A stretch of DNA of 22,657 nucleotides from Candidatus Humimicrobium oleiphilum. Its GTDB lineage: Bacteria; Actinomycetota; Humimicrobiia; Humimicrobiales; Humimicrobiaceae. Location: contig DBPS01000051.1 of assembly GCA_002304935.1 (NCBI GenBank), positions 3,202-25,858 on the forward strand. Reading direction: 5' to 3'. A program made the translations under genes and the position numbers. Below are positions 1-6,934 of the stretch, piece after piece (positions within the stretch are counted from its first letter, which is position 1; the number at the start of each line of letters is the position of its first letter). Under the pieces are notes generated by a model. The model worked only from the letters and a program-made list of their open reading frames with translations, did no database searches and was not told where the DNA came from.

Positions 1-386
1 GCTTTCTTCATATTGCCATGAATCTCATAAATATTTCTACTTCCGGCAAGTTGGTGAAGATTGTCTATATTCTGTGTAATCAAAGAGCTTATTATCCCTT
101 CATTTTCCATTTTAGCCAGAATATAATGAGCTTTGTTAGGCTTTATTTTCTCACTGCTTTTTAACATTGACAATAAACGGGTTCCAAGCTCATAAAATTT
201 TTCAGGGTTTTTATACATAAATTCTCTGGATAGAAGGTTCGGATCAAACCTGTTCCAAAGCCCTGTTTTTTTACTTCTGAAATCAGGGATACCACTTTCT
301 GTTGATATACCTGCGCCTGTAAATACTGTGACTTTTTTACTATTTATGATTGTCCTGGCTATTAATTCTAATTTACTGGCTGTCAT
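1..386 (-). CDS. Sir2-family NAD-dependent protein deacylase, N-terminal part (cut by window edge)
   Basis: The reverse strand reads from an ATG at 386 through 128 codons to the window edge. Visible sirtuin motifs are the NAD-binding FTGAGIST (about residues 22-29) followed by GIPDFR, the TQNID motif with NLH after it, and EIHGN with the catalytic His at residue 123, three codons before the edge region. Sirtuins remove acyl groups from lysine using NAD+ in the cytoplasm. The Zn-binding cysteines and the rest of the Rossmann domain (normally 230-250 aa in total) lie outside the window. Upstream of the ATG there is only a weak AAAAGAAC as ribosome site, and no better in-frame start. The gene is divergent from dodecin. 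Family assignment is firm; the acyl specificity cannot be read. Confidence 0.93.
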   Translation of the reverse strand, partial: MTASKLELIARTIINSKKVTVFTGAGISTESGIPDFRSKKTGLWNRFDPNLLSREFMYKNPEKFYELGTRLLSMLKSSEKIKPNKAHYILAKMENEGIISSLITQNIDNLHQLAGSRNIYEIHGNMKK

Positions 387-525
387 TATTAATGAAGTTC
401 TTTTCAGATATGATTAAATTACTTTCTATTTCCGAATTTAATTTTATTCTTTAATTTTAAGCCTGCAAGCTACCATATATTTAATCTTACTATATGTATG
501 CAGAAGTAGTAAAATTAAAATAATA

Positions 526-553
526 TTTTTACATGACATTAATAAAATATAAT
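526..553 (+). promoter_or_regulatory. Candidate promoter of the dodecin gene
   Basis: A perfect TATAAT lies at 548-553, 18 nt ahead of the strong ribosome site at 571-577. The -35 region at 526-531 is a poor TTTTTA with a 16-bp spacer, so only the -10 is convincing. The background is AT-rich and chance matches are common. Confidence 0.35.
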
Positions 554-580
554 TACAAAAAAACAACAAAAGGGGGAAAT

Positions 581-790
581 ATGTCAATAGCAAAGGTAAC
601 AGAGATCAAAGTATCTTCAACTGAAAGTTTCGATGATGCCATCAGAACCGGAATAACAAGAGCTAACAAAACCCTTAAAAATGTTAAGTCTGCGTGGGTA
701 AAGGATCTGGAGGTAAGTGTTGATGAAAATGGTAATGTTTCTGAATACAAGGTTTTGCTGAAATTAACATTTATCCTTGAAGAACTTTAA
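581..790 (+). CDS. Dodecin family flavin-binding protein
   Basis: A 69-residue protein with the size and beta-alpha-beta-beta pattern of dodecins: VTEIKVSSTESF, then a helix rich in A/R/K (DDAIRTGITRANKTLKNV), AWVKDLEVSV and EYKVLLKLTFILEE. Dodecins form hollow dodecamers that store flavin or CoA-type ligands in the cytoplasm. I start it at the ATG at 581 because AGGGGG (571-576) sits at good distance; a longer in-frame start at 533 has no ribosome site and adds 16 non-conserved residues. The residues form the NVKSAWVKD version of the binding strand, in which Trp sits two to three positions later than in the archaeal/mycobacterial DWFEV type, so the flavin-stacking mode may differ. Monocistronic, divergent from the Sir2 gene. 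Confidence 0.92.
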   Translation: MSIAKVTEIKVSSTESFDDAIRTGITRANKTLKNVKSAWVKDLEVSVDENGNVSEYKVLLKLTFILEEL

Positions 791-906
791 TTTAAGCTAT
801 TTTCAGTAACAGATATTCATTTTTCTTTCCATAAAAAGAATAATTATGTTATAAAACAAGATAATCTTAATTTTGATAAAGTTAAAAGACCTTAAGGATT
901 ATTGTT

Positions 907-1602
907 TTGTTTTCAAAAATAAAAGATTTTTTTAGAGAAATAATCCTCACGATAGGGCCTATAATTTTTATCGTGACGATTCTTCAGCTTACTCTTGTAA
1001 AAATGCCATGGATGATGTATCTGCGATTTTTGTTAGGTGCACTAATGGTAATCATTGGTCTTACTCTTTTGCTAAAAGGTCTTAAAATAGGACTGGTTCC
1101 TGTGGGGGAAATGATCGGTTCGGCTATGACAGCAAAAGGTTCAGTTACTCTTCTTTTGTTTCTCGGTTTTTTGATTGGCTTTGCAGTAACAATTGCTGAA
1201 CCTGATGTTATGGTACTATCAGATCATGTGAGCACAGTGTCATCAGGACAGGTAGACAAGCTGATGCTTATATCTGTTATTGGTATAGGAGTCGGATTTT
1301 TTATACTGATCTCCTTCTTAAGAGTCATTCTGAAAATACCAATAATATATATATTGCTTGCAGGTTATCTTACCATACTTATTCTTTCGTTTTTTACTAA
1401 TAATAATTATTTACCGATAGGATTCGATGCGGGTGGTGTTACTACCGGACCTGTGACAGTGCCGTTTATAATGGCCCTCGGGATGGGTTTTGTTTATTCA
1501 CTTGGAGGGAGATCTCAAACTTCTGAAGGATTCGGCTATATAGGTCTTGCTTCGATAGGACCGATAATATCGGTCCTGATTCTGGGGGTGATATTTAATT
1601 GA
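907..1602 (+). CDS. DUF1538 family integral membrane protein, first half-size copy
   Basis: A 231-residue, very hydrophobic protein with about seven predicted membrane segments (near residues 9-30, 35-55, 74-95, 118-142, 145-165, 183-200, 211-230). Motifs that recur in the next gene: KIGLVPVGEMIG in the second loop, an acidic TIAEPD after the third segment, and GFDAGGVTTGP (GG at about 176-177) before the sixth. These match the DUF1538 family, whose biochemical role is not established. The start is TTG at 907, with AAGGAT at 894-899 as ribosome site; no in-frame ATG is available. It overlaps the second copy by 4 nt, so the two are translationally coupled and probably form a heteromer. With a P-II-like gene next, a regulated transporter is the favoured inference, not a demonstrated role. 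Confidence 0.88.
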   Translation: MFSKIKDFFREIILTIGPIIFIVTILQLTLVKMPWMMYLRFLLGALMVIIGLTLLLKGLKIGLVPVGEMIGSAMTAKGSVTLLLFLGFLIGFAVTIAEPDVMVLSDHVSTVSSGQVDKLMLISVIGIGVGFFILISFLRVILKIPIIYILLAGYLTILILSFFTNNNYLPIGFDAGGVTTGPVTVPFIMALGMGFVYSLGGRSQTSEGFGYIGLASIGPIISVLILGVIFN

Positions 1603-2333
1603 ATGAATTATTTGTTCCTTCAGATTTTGTAAATTTGATACTGGAAATACTATTAGCCCTGGCTCCGCTTTTTTTTATTTTCATTATTTTTCAGATTTTT
1701 GTTTTCAAATTATCTGCAAAAAGATTCCTGGGCATTCTGAGCGGTTTTGTCATGGTTTTTTTAGGACTGATTCTTTTTCTTTTCGGCGTAAAGATAGGCT
1801 TTGTCCCGGTCGGTAATTTTATTGGAGAAACAATAGGGGGAAGTATCCATAACTGGCTGCTTATCCCTATCGGATTTGCTCTTGGATTTGTTGTCACTTT
1901 TGTGGAACCTGCAGTAAGAATACTATGTACGGAAATAGAGAAATATTCAAATGGATTTATAAAGGAAAAACATATTCTTTATACTCTTTCTTTCGGCGTC
2001 GCAGTTGCCGTTGCTCTGGCAATGGCGAAAACAATTTTTGCGATTTCACTAACATATATATTGATTCCAGGCTACCTTATTGCTTTTATTCTTGCTTTTA
2101 TAGCTGGTCCTACTTTTACATCTCTTGCATTTGATTCTGGCGGTGTTGCGACAGGCCCTATGACTGTTACATTTATTTTATCAATTTCACTTGGAGCGGC
2201 AATAATAACGGAAGGGGCTGACCCGGTTTTGCATGGATTCGGCCTTATATCAATTGTTGCCCTTGCTCCGATAATAGCTGTTTTGATTTTCGGAATTATT
2301 TTTAAAAGAAAAGGAGGGAATATTGATGGATGA
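1599..2333 (+). CDS. DUF1538 family integral membrane protein, second half-size copy
   Basis: A 244-residue membrane protein paralogous to the one just upstream. It repeats the same landmarks in the same order: KIGFVPVGNFIG, FVEPAV, and AFDSGGVATGP (GG at about 181-182), among about seven hydrophobic segments. In many genomes DUF1538 occurs as a single double-length protein, so this pair looks like the split form. The start is TTG at 1599 inside TTGA, overlapping the stop of the previous gene, with GGGGGTGA about 8 nt upstream; the nearby ATG at 1603 is out of frame. The C-terminus ends in a short cytoplasmic-looking KRKGGNIDG tail and overlaps the P-II-like gene. Substrate unknown. Confidence 0.88.
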   Translation: MNELFVPSDFVNLILEILLALAPLFFIFIIFQIFVFKLSAKRFLGILSGFVMVFLGLILFLFGVKIGFVPVGNFIGETIGGSIHNWLLIPIGFALGFVVTFVEPAVRILCTEIEKYSNGFIKEKHILYTLSFGVAVAVALAMAKTIFAISLTYILIPGYLIAFILAFIAGPTFTSLAFDSGGVATGPMTVTFILSISLGAAIITEGADPVLHGFGLISIVALAPIIAVLIFGIIFKRKGGNIDG

Positions 2334-2688
2334 TGAAAAATCATGCGACAGATATACGATATTTGAAAATAAACATGACCTTATTATTACTGTTGTAAAA
2401 AAAGGTTTATCTGAAAAAATAATTGATGCAACAAAAAAAGCTGGTGCTGAAGGAGGAACAATAATTTTCGGCAGAGGGACCGGCATACATGAAAAGGCAA
2501 AGCTTCTTGGTATTCCGATAGAACCTGAAAAAGAGATAATATTTACGATAGTGGAAAAGAAAATAACAAAAGATGTCCTGGACAGCATAGTAAGCTCAGT
2601 AAATCTGAATAAACCGGGAACAGGAATTGCTTTTGTCATCGAGTTAAGCAAAGTTCTTGGCATATGCCATTTCGATGAAATCAGATAA
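2326..2688 (+). CDS. P-II-like signalling protein associated with DUF1538
   Basis: A 120-residue protein with the ferredoxin-like P-II fold pattern: strand-helix LIITVVKKGLSEKIIDATKKAGAEGGTI, a short glycine-rich loop FGRGTGIHEKAKLLG where the T-loop should be, the strand EKEIIFTIVEKK, a second helix, and NKPGTGIAFVIEL near the end. P-II proteins are trimers that sense nucleotides and small effectors and bind transporters or enzymes. The uridylylated Tyr of GlnB is not evident. I start at ATG 2326 because GGAGGG at 2313-2318 is 7 nt away; a TTG immediately before it (2323) is in frame but worse placed. It overlaps the DUF1538 gene by 8 nt. Likely role, by inference: gating the DUF1538 pair in response to cellular energy or nitrogen/carbon state. 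Confidence 0.85.
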   Translation: MDDEKSCDRYTIFENKHDLIITVVKKGLSEKIIDATKKAGAEGGTIIFGRGTGIHEKAKLLGIPIEPEKEIIFTIVEKKITKDVLDSIVSSVNLNKPGTGIAFVIELSKVLGICHFDEIR

Positions 2689-2733
2689 GCAGAAAATATC
2701 TGGTATCGCAACGACAAATCTAATCTATAAATA

Positions 2734-2766
2734 TTAATCGGGGACAAATAGCTTATCCCCGATTAA
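2734..2766 (+). terminator. Perfect 11-bp inverted repeat after the DUF1538/P-II operon
   Basis: Arms TTAATCGGGGA (2734-2744) and TCCCCGATTAA (2756-2766) pair perfectly around an 11-nt loop. It stands out because of its GC-rich core in an AT-rich gap 45 nt past the P-II stop. No U-run follows on the + strand, so a classical intrinsic terminator is not complete; an RNA-end-stabilising hairpin or a protein site are alternatives. Confidence 0.45.
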
Positions 2767-2852
2767 TCAAAACGGAAGGTTAGAGACACATGAACTTATC
2801 TTTTAACTTTATCAATTCTGATAATATAATATATTTATTTTATTAAAGGACT

Positions 2853-2890
2853 ATTAAAATAACATTAAAAAATTTTAATGTTATTTTAAT
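2853..2890. promoter_or_regulatory. 38-bp palindrome built from 11-bp-phased TTTTAAT boxes; probable autoregulatory site
   Basis: Arms ATTAAAATAACATTAAAA (2853-2870) and TTTTAATGTTATTTTAAT (2873-2890) are exact reverse complements around AA. Each arm holds two 7-bp boxes 11 bp apart: ATTAAAA at 2853 and 2864, TTTTAAT at 2873 and 2884. An 11-bp direct-repeat step is typical of OmpR/PhoB-family regulators. The same TTTTAAT element recurs with the same step upstream of htrA. A TAAAAT hexamer at 2913-2918 could be the -10 for the regulator gene at 2954. No U-run follows, so a terminator is unlikely. Confidence 0.55.
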
Positions 2891-2953
2891 GATTAATTCA
2901 TATCGGCAGATTTAAAATAAAAGCTATATGTTTTATGGAGGGATATAGGAAAA

Positions 2954-3643
2954 TTGAGAATATTACTTGTTGAAGACGAACCTTCTCTTTTAAAAATAAT
3001 AGAGACTCGCCTTAAAGAAGAAGGCTATAGCATAGATGCAGTAAGCGATGGAAGACAGGCACAGGATTTTATTGACATGGCTGAATATGACTGCATTATA
3101 TTGGATATAATGATACCCATAATTGACGGCCTGACTTTATTAAGAAGAATGAGGCAGAATAAAATATTTACACCTGTCCTTTTTCTGACTGCAAAGGATT
3201 CAGTCGATGACAGGGTGATAGGCCTTGATACAGGTGCTGATGATTATCTTACAAAACCTTTTTCTTTTGACGAACTTTTAGCCAGGATAAGAGCTCTTTT
3301 AAGAAGGAACCAGGAAAGCAGAGACATAATTCTTTCAATTGATGATTTAAAGCTGAACTCACTTACAAGAGAAGTAACAAGGGGGGAAAAGTCCATAGAA
3401 CTGACCTCAAAGGAGTATTCCCTGCTTGAATACTTTTTAAAGAATAAAAACAGGGTTTTGACAAAACATCAGATTGCCGAACACGTATGGAGCTTTGATT
3501 TTGAATATAATTCAAATATAGTTGAAGTATATGTAAGGTATCTCAGAAGAAAGATAGATGATGGATTTGGCAACAAATTAATCCATACTATCAGGGGCGG
3601 GGGCTATATTTTAAAGGATAAAAATGAAAAAGCTGACAATTAA
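2954..3643 (+). CDS. OmpR/PhoB-family response regulator
   Basis: A 229-residue two-domain regulator. The receiver domain (about 1-115) has the acidic pair E7/D8, phospho-acceptor D51 in ILDIMIP, T79 and K101 in LTKPF. The C-terminal winged-helix DNA-binding domain (about 130-225) carries LTSKEYSLLEYF, the recognition helix region SNIVEVYVRYLRRKI and the final IHTIRGGGYIL wing. The start is TTG at 2954; GGAGG at 2937-2941 is 12 nt away and AGGA at 2947 is rather close, and no ATG is in frame. It overlaps the kinase gene by 20 nt. It resembles CssR/PhoP-like regulators, but family membership does not give the signal. The phased boxes before this gene and before htrA are its most likely targets (inference). 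Confidence 0.96.
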   Translation: MRILLVEDEPSLLKIIETRLKEEGYSIDAVSDGRQAQDFIDMAEYDCIILDIMIPIIDGLTLLRRMRQNKIFTPVLFLTAKDSVDDRVIGLDTGADDYLTKPFSFDELLARIRALLRRNQESRDIILSIDDLKLNSLTREVTRGEKSIELTSKEYSLLEYFLKNKNRVLTKHQIAEHVWSFDFEYNSNIVEVYVRYLRRKIDDGFGNKLIHTIRGGGYILKDKNEKADN

Positions 3644-4973
3644 AACCAGGATAACTCTCTGGTATGCCTTACTCCTTTTATTTATCCTTGTGGTATTTAA
3701 TATTTTTATTTATATGGTTACTTCAAGGATCCTTCTGAAAAGCAACGAAGATCTTCTGGTAGAAGATACCCGCCAGGTATTCTCAATCATACAATCTGAA
3801 GGATATTTTCTTCGTTTTGAAACTCCATATAAAATAATTGCAACAAACTCCTACTTTGTCATTTTTGATTCAAGTGGTAAGACAAGTCTTGCAAACGACA
3901 TACTGCCTGAATTAGTAAGTCTTCCAATCGAAAAAGAGCAGATAAGATATGTAACAGTAAATAATACCAGATGGATTGTCGCAGATACAGAGATAAAAAT
4001 CGAAGACAAAACTGCCGGATGGGTAAGAGTAAGCCGTTCCCTTGAGTTCACAATGACAGTTTTAAAAAATCTGAGGATAATAATTTATATTTCCATACCT
4101 CTGTATATTCTTCTTGCATCTTTTGGCGGATTTTTCCTTGCTTCAAGAGCCCTGAGGCCAATAGACAGAATAACAAAAATTGCCATGGAAATAAGCAAAG
4201 GCGATCTTTCCAGAAGGATTAAAATGAAGAAATCGAGCGATGAAGTCGGAAGACTTGCAGATACTTTCGATGAAATGCTTGACAAGCTTGAATCTTCCAT
4301 AAAAAAAGAGAGACAGTTTGCATCTGATGCTTCACATGAATTAAGGACTCCGATTGCGGTCATAAATGCCCAGGTCGAACAGGCTCTTTCTTCAAAAAGA
4401 AAATTACAGGAGTACAGGGAGGCATTGAAGACAGTCGGCGATGAAGGCAGAAAAATGAATCATATTATATCGCAGCTTATAATGATATACCGGAGCGAGG
4501 AAGGAAGATATAAGTTTAATTTTGAAAATATCGAGATAAATGAGATTATCAGTGATATTGTTGAAGAATTTAAAACCATTGCTGATTCAAAAGAGATAAA
4601 AATAGATTTCAAAACTGAAGACAAAATAATAGTAAAAGCTGATCAGACTCTTATAACCCGTTTATTCATAAATCTTATTGAAAATGCTATGAAATATACT
4701 GGTGAAAACGGAAAAATTTCAATAAACACCGGGCAGGATGGCAAGAATGCAATAGTGATTATTGAAGATACCGGAATTGGGATATCAGAAAAGGATATTC
4801 CCTATATATTTGACAGATTTTACCAGGCGGAAAGTTCACGCTCGGGGAGCGGTTCAGGACTTGGTTTATCTATTGTAAAATGGATTATAAACATCCATAA
4901 AGGTTCAGTAGACGTAGAAAGTAATATTAATAAAGGAACTACTTTTATAATAAAATTACCCACTGCCATTTAA
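3624..4973 (+). CDS. Membrane sensor histidine kinase paired with the response regulator
   Basis: A 449-residue kinase. Membrane segments at about 10-33 and 151-172 enclose an extracytoplasmic sensor domain of about 115 residues with no recognised fold. A HAMP linker (about 173-228) follows, then the HisKA helix with H238 in SHELRTP, the N box NLIENAMKY, G1 EDTGIGIS, the F box YIFDRFYQ and G2 GSGSGLGLS. All catalytic elements are present. The start ATG at 3624 lies inside the regulator gene and has AAGGAT about 6 nt upstream. Position directly ahead of htrA suggests an envelope or secretion-stress sensor comparable with CssS of Bacillus; that is inferred from context only. Confidence 0.96.
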   Translation: MKKLTIKTRITLWYALLLLFILVVFNIFIYMVTSRILLKSNEDLLVEDTRQVFSIIQSEGYFLRFETPYKIIATNSYFVIFDSSGKTSLANDILPELVSLPIEKEQIRYVTVNNTRWIVADTEIKIEDKTAGWVRVSRSLEFTMTVLKNLRIIIYISIPLYILLASFGGFFLASRALRPIDRITKIAMEISKGDLSRRIKMKKSSDEVGRLADTFDEMLDKLESSIKKERQFASDASHELRTPIAVINAQVEQALSSKRKLQEYREALKTVGDEGRKMNHIISQLIMIYRSEEGRYKFNFENIEINEIISDIVEEFKTIADSKEIKIDFKTEDKIIVKADQTLITRLFINLIENAMKYTGENGKISINTGQDGKNAIVIIEDTGIGISEKDIPYIFDRFYQAESSRSGSGSGLGLSIVKWIINIHKGSVDVESNINKGTTFIIKLPTAI

Positions 4974-4997
4974 GGGCTTTTTGTTTTAATTAAAAAA

Positions 4998-5041
4998 TTT
5001 TAATATTTTTTTAATTCTCTTTTAACCTCTCTGTTTATAAT
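4998..5041 (+). promoter_or_regulatory. Triple 11-bp-phased activator boxes plus -10 element in front of htrA
   Basis: TTTTAAT at 4998-5004, TTTTAAT at 5009-5015 and TTTTAAC at 5020-5026 start exactly 11 bp apart. Nine bases later comes a perfect TATAAT at 5036-5041. No TTGACA-like -35 is visible; the last box occupies that place. This is the arrangement of Pho-box-type promoters, where an OmpR-family dimer replaces the -35 contact. The htrA start at 5109 lies 67 nt downstream. The regulator encoded just upstream is the obvious candidate to bind here. Confidence 0.6.
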
Positions 5042-5108
5042 TATATTAAGTCTGAATTTTATTATTATTTAAATGGACCGGTTTAATATTTTTGAAAGGA
5101 AAATTCAA

Positions 5109-6218
5109 ATGAAAAAAAATACATTTATTTATAAATCCCTTTTAATTATCCTGGCAGTATTTCTGGTTTTTACTTTTTCAGGGTGTTCACTTGTTGCATC
5201 AGCTTTTGAATTAAAGGAAAAGCTTGAGAATAGATTTACTGAAGAAGTGACAAAGGACACATCTCCTGTTCTGAAGGAAAGAAGAGAGAGTGATATTGAA
5301 ATTCTTGCTGCATTCAATCAGGCAATCAGCAGTGTTGCTGAGGAAGTAAAATCCAGCGTTGTAAATATAAGAGTAACTGTTAAACAGGAGGATTTTTTTG
5401 GACGGACAAGAGAAGGTGAAGGAGTGGGTTCGGGAGTTATTTTTTCTTCCGACGGTTATATTATTACAAATAATCACGTGACTGAAGGTGCCAGCCTTAT
5501 AACCGTAACTCTTTCAGACGGAACGGAATATCAGGCAACACTTATAGGTGCAGATAAAGACACTGATATTTCTGTTATAAAGATTGAAGCCGGTAATTTG
5601 AGAGCTGCTGAATTTACGACAATCGAGGAAGTTATGGTGGGTGAAATTGCTATTGCACTGGGCAGTCCGTTCGGTCTTCAGGAAAGTGTCACACAGGGAG
5701 TCATAAGCGCAATAGGAAGAGACCTGTCAGTTTCCTACGACTCAATGCCCATGGTCGATCTTCTGCAGACAGATGCGGCTATAAATCCGGGAAATAGCGG
5801 AGGCCCCCTGGTAAACGCAACAGGTCAGGTTATGGGCATAAATACTATAATTTTTTCAACATCCGGTTCCAGCTCAGGAATAGGATTTGCAATTCCAAGC
5901 GATACCGCTGTAAATATCGCTGAACAGATAATCAAATATGGAAAAGCAAAAACACCTTTTATCGGAATTGAGATGGGTGAAAATAGCGAAACTGATATTA
6001 AAGGAGTATATGTATCAAATATTATTTCAGGTTCTGCAGCTGAAGAAGCAGGACTTAAGGCAGGAGATATTATTACAGGATTTAATGGAAAAATAATCAC
6101 AACCCCTTATCAGCTAATTGCACAGATGCAGAGACATAATGCCGGTGATGAAGTACTTTTAAATATATACAGAAATGGAAATTTTATGGATATAAAAATA
6201 ATCCTTAAAGAAAAATAA
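5109..6218 (+). CDS. htrA: HtrA/DegP-family serine protease, predicted lipoprotein, one PDZ domain
   Basis: A 369-residue protein. The N-terminus MKKNTF is followed by a hydrophobic stretch and lipobox FSGC with C26, so it should be lipid-anchored outside the membrane rather than carry the usual transmembrane anchor. The trypsin-like domain (about 70-265) has H123 in NNHV, D153 in DTDISV and S230 in GNSGGP, a full triad. One PDZ domain covers about 275-365 (GVYVSNIISGSAAEEAGLKAGD). HtrA proteins degrade misfolded exported proteins. I start at ATG 5109, with GAAAGGA at 5094-5100; an in-frame ATG at 5073 would add 12 charged residues before the signal peptide and lacks a ribosome site. It follows the two-component genes with its own promoter-like boxes. 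Confidence 0.95.
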   Translation: MKKNTFIYKSLLIILAVFLVFTFSGCSLVASAFELKEKLENRFTEEVTKDTSPVLKERRESDIEILAAFNQAISSVAEEVKSSVVNIRVTVKQEDFFGRTREGEGVGSGVIFSSDGYIITNNHVTEGASLITVTLSDGTEYQATLIGADKDTDISVIKIEAGNLRAAEFTTIEEVMVGEIAIALGSPFGLQESVTQGVISAIGRDLSVSYDSMPMVDLLQTDAAINPGNSGGPLVNATGQVMGINTIIFSTSGSSSGIGFAIPSDTAVNIAEQIIKYGKAKTPFIGIEMGENSETDIKGVYVSNIISGSAAEEAGLKAGDIITGFNGKIITTPYQLIAQMQRHNAGDEVLLNIYRNGNFMDIKIILKEK

Positions 6219-6229
6219 TCCTTATTTGA

Positions 6230-6742
6230 TTAATACGATGAATCCATAGCTCCAAGAGTAATACCTGATGCTATTATAATAATTATTATAATTATTCCGG
6301 ATAGAATTCCAAGAGAACTCATAATTATTGCTGCTGTTGAAAATCCTCTTCCGGTCAGATTTGAATCTGGTTTGGAAATAGATACGTTTGCAATTATTCC
6401 AAGAATCAGGGCAATAAGCCATAATATCGGAAAAAATGCAAGAACAAATGAGGTAATTGCAAGTCCGCTGGTTGTTTTTAAATGGCTGGTTTCTGCTGCT
6501 GATGAGGGCTGGGACACAGGAGGCTGGGAATGATTCAAATTAACTCGGGTATCTGTTTCCTGATCAATAACCGGCCTGATCTTTTCCACAGGTTCTGTAT
6601 CTTGTTTATTATCTGCCTGTTTGTTGCCAGCAATTTCACCCTGTTCTACCTCAATCAGGCTTCCGCAGTAATCGCAGTATGTTTTGTTTTTCTGATTTTT
6701 TGAACCACAGTTAGGGCATTCCTCAAGTATTATCTTTGCCAT
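6230..6742 (-). CDS. Zinc-ribbon membrane protein with DUF4190-like C-terminus
   Basis: A 170-residue protein. An N-terminal zinc ribbon has two CxxC pairs (CPNC and CDYC, residues about 9-27). A polar, Gln/Asp/Ser-rich linker (about 30-90) follows. The C-terminus has two hydrophobic segments (about 93-122 and 136-164) in the GLAITSFVLAF...LGIIANVSI pattern of DUF4190-type proteins. The second segment contains a run of eight Ile coded by ATA/ATT triplets near 6277-6300, a low-complexity tract prone to slippage. The likely topology has the ribbon in the cytoplasm. AAAGG about 15 nt upstream is a modest ribosome site. The 3' end is only 11 bp from the convergent htrA stop. Function unknown; the divergent SPFH neighbour has the same ribbon type. 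Confidence 0.85.
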   Translation of the reverse strand: MAKIILEECPNCGSKNQKNKTYCDYCGSLIEVEQGEIAGNKQADNKQDTEPVEKIRPVIDQETDTRVNLNHSQPPVSQPSSAAETSHLKTTSGLAITSFVLAFFPILWLIALILGIIANVSISKPDSNLTGRGFSTAAIIMSSLGILSGIIIIIIIIASGITLGAMDSSY

Positions 6743-6934
6743 TTTACATATTGCCTTTCATATCAGGTTTTTTTATAAAATATTTATTTGATATGTAAAT
6801 ACTAAAATTATAAAATTAAAGATTATTAATAAATTATAAATAAAATTTGTAAAAAAACATCTATTTTCCATTAAAACAAATCATTTTTTTTTATATCAAT
6901 TTAATAAATCTTGTTTAAAAAGGAGAATTTATCT

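Noticed and set aside
533..580. Longer N-terminus for dodecin from ATG 533
   Set aside because: No ribosome site before 533, a strong one before 581, and the extra 16 residues overlap the likely -10 element.
2250..2747. 165-codon open frame on the minus strand across the P-II gene
   Set aside because: Fully antisense to two well-supported overlapping genes and shows no recognisable domain.
6194..6224. 14-bp direct repeat AAAAATAATCCTTA at the htrA 3' end
   Set aside because: Short, AT-rich, spans the stop codon, and is best explained by slippage; no regulatory meaning visible.
6911..6934. TTG start for the SPFH protein at 6911
   Set aside because: The Shine-Dalgarno AAGGAGA lies inside the extension and is correctly spaced for ATG 6935.
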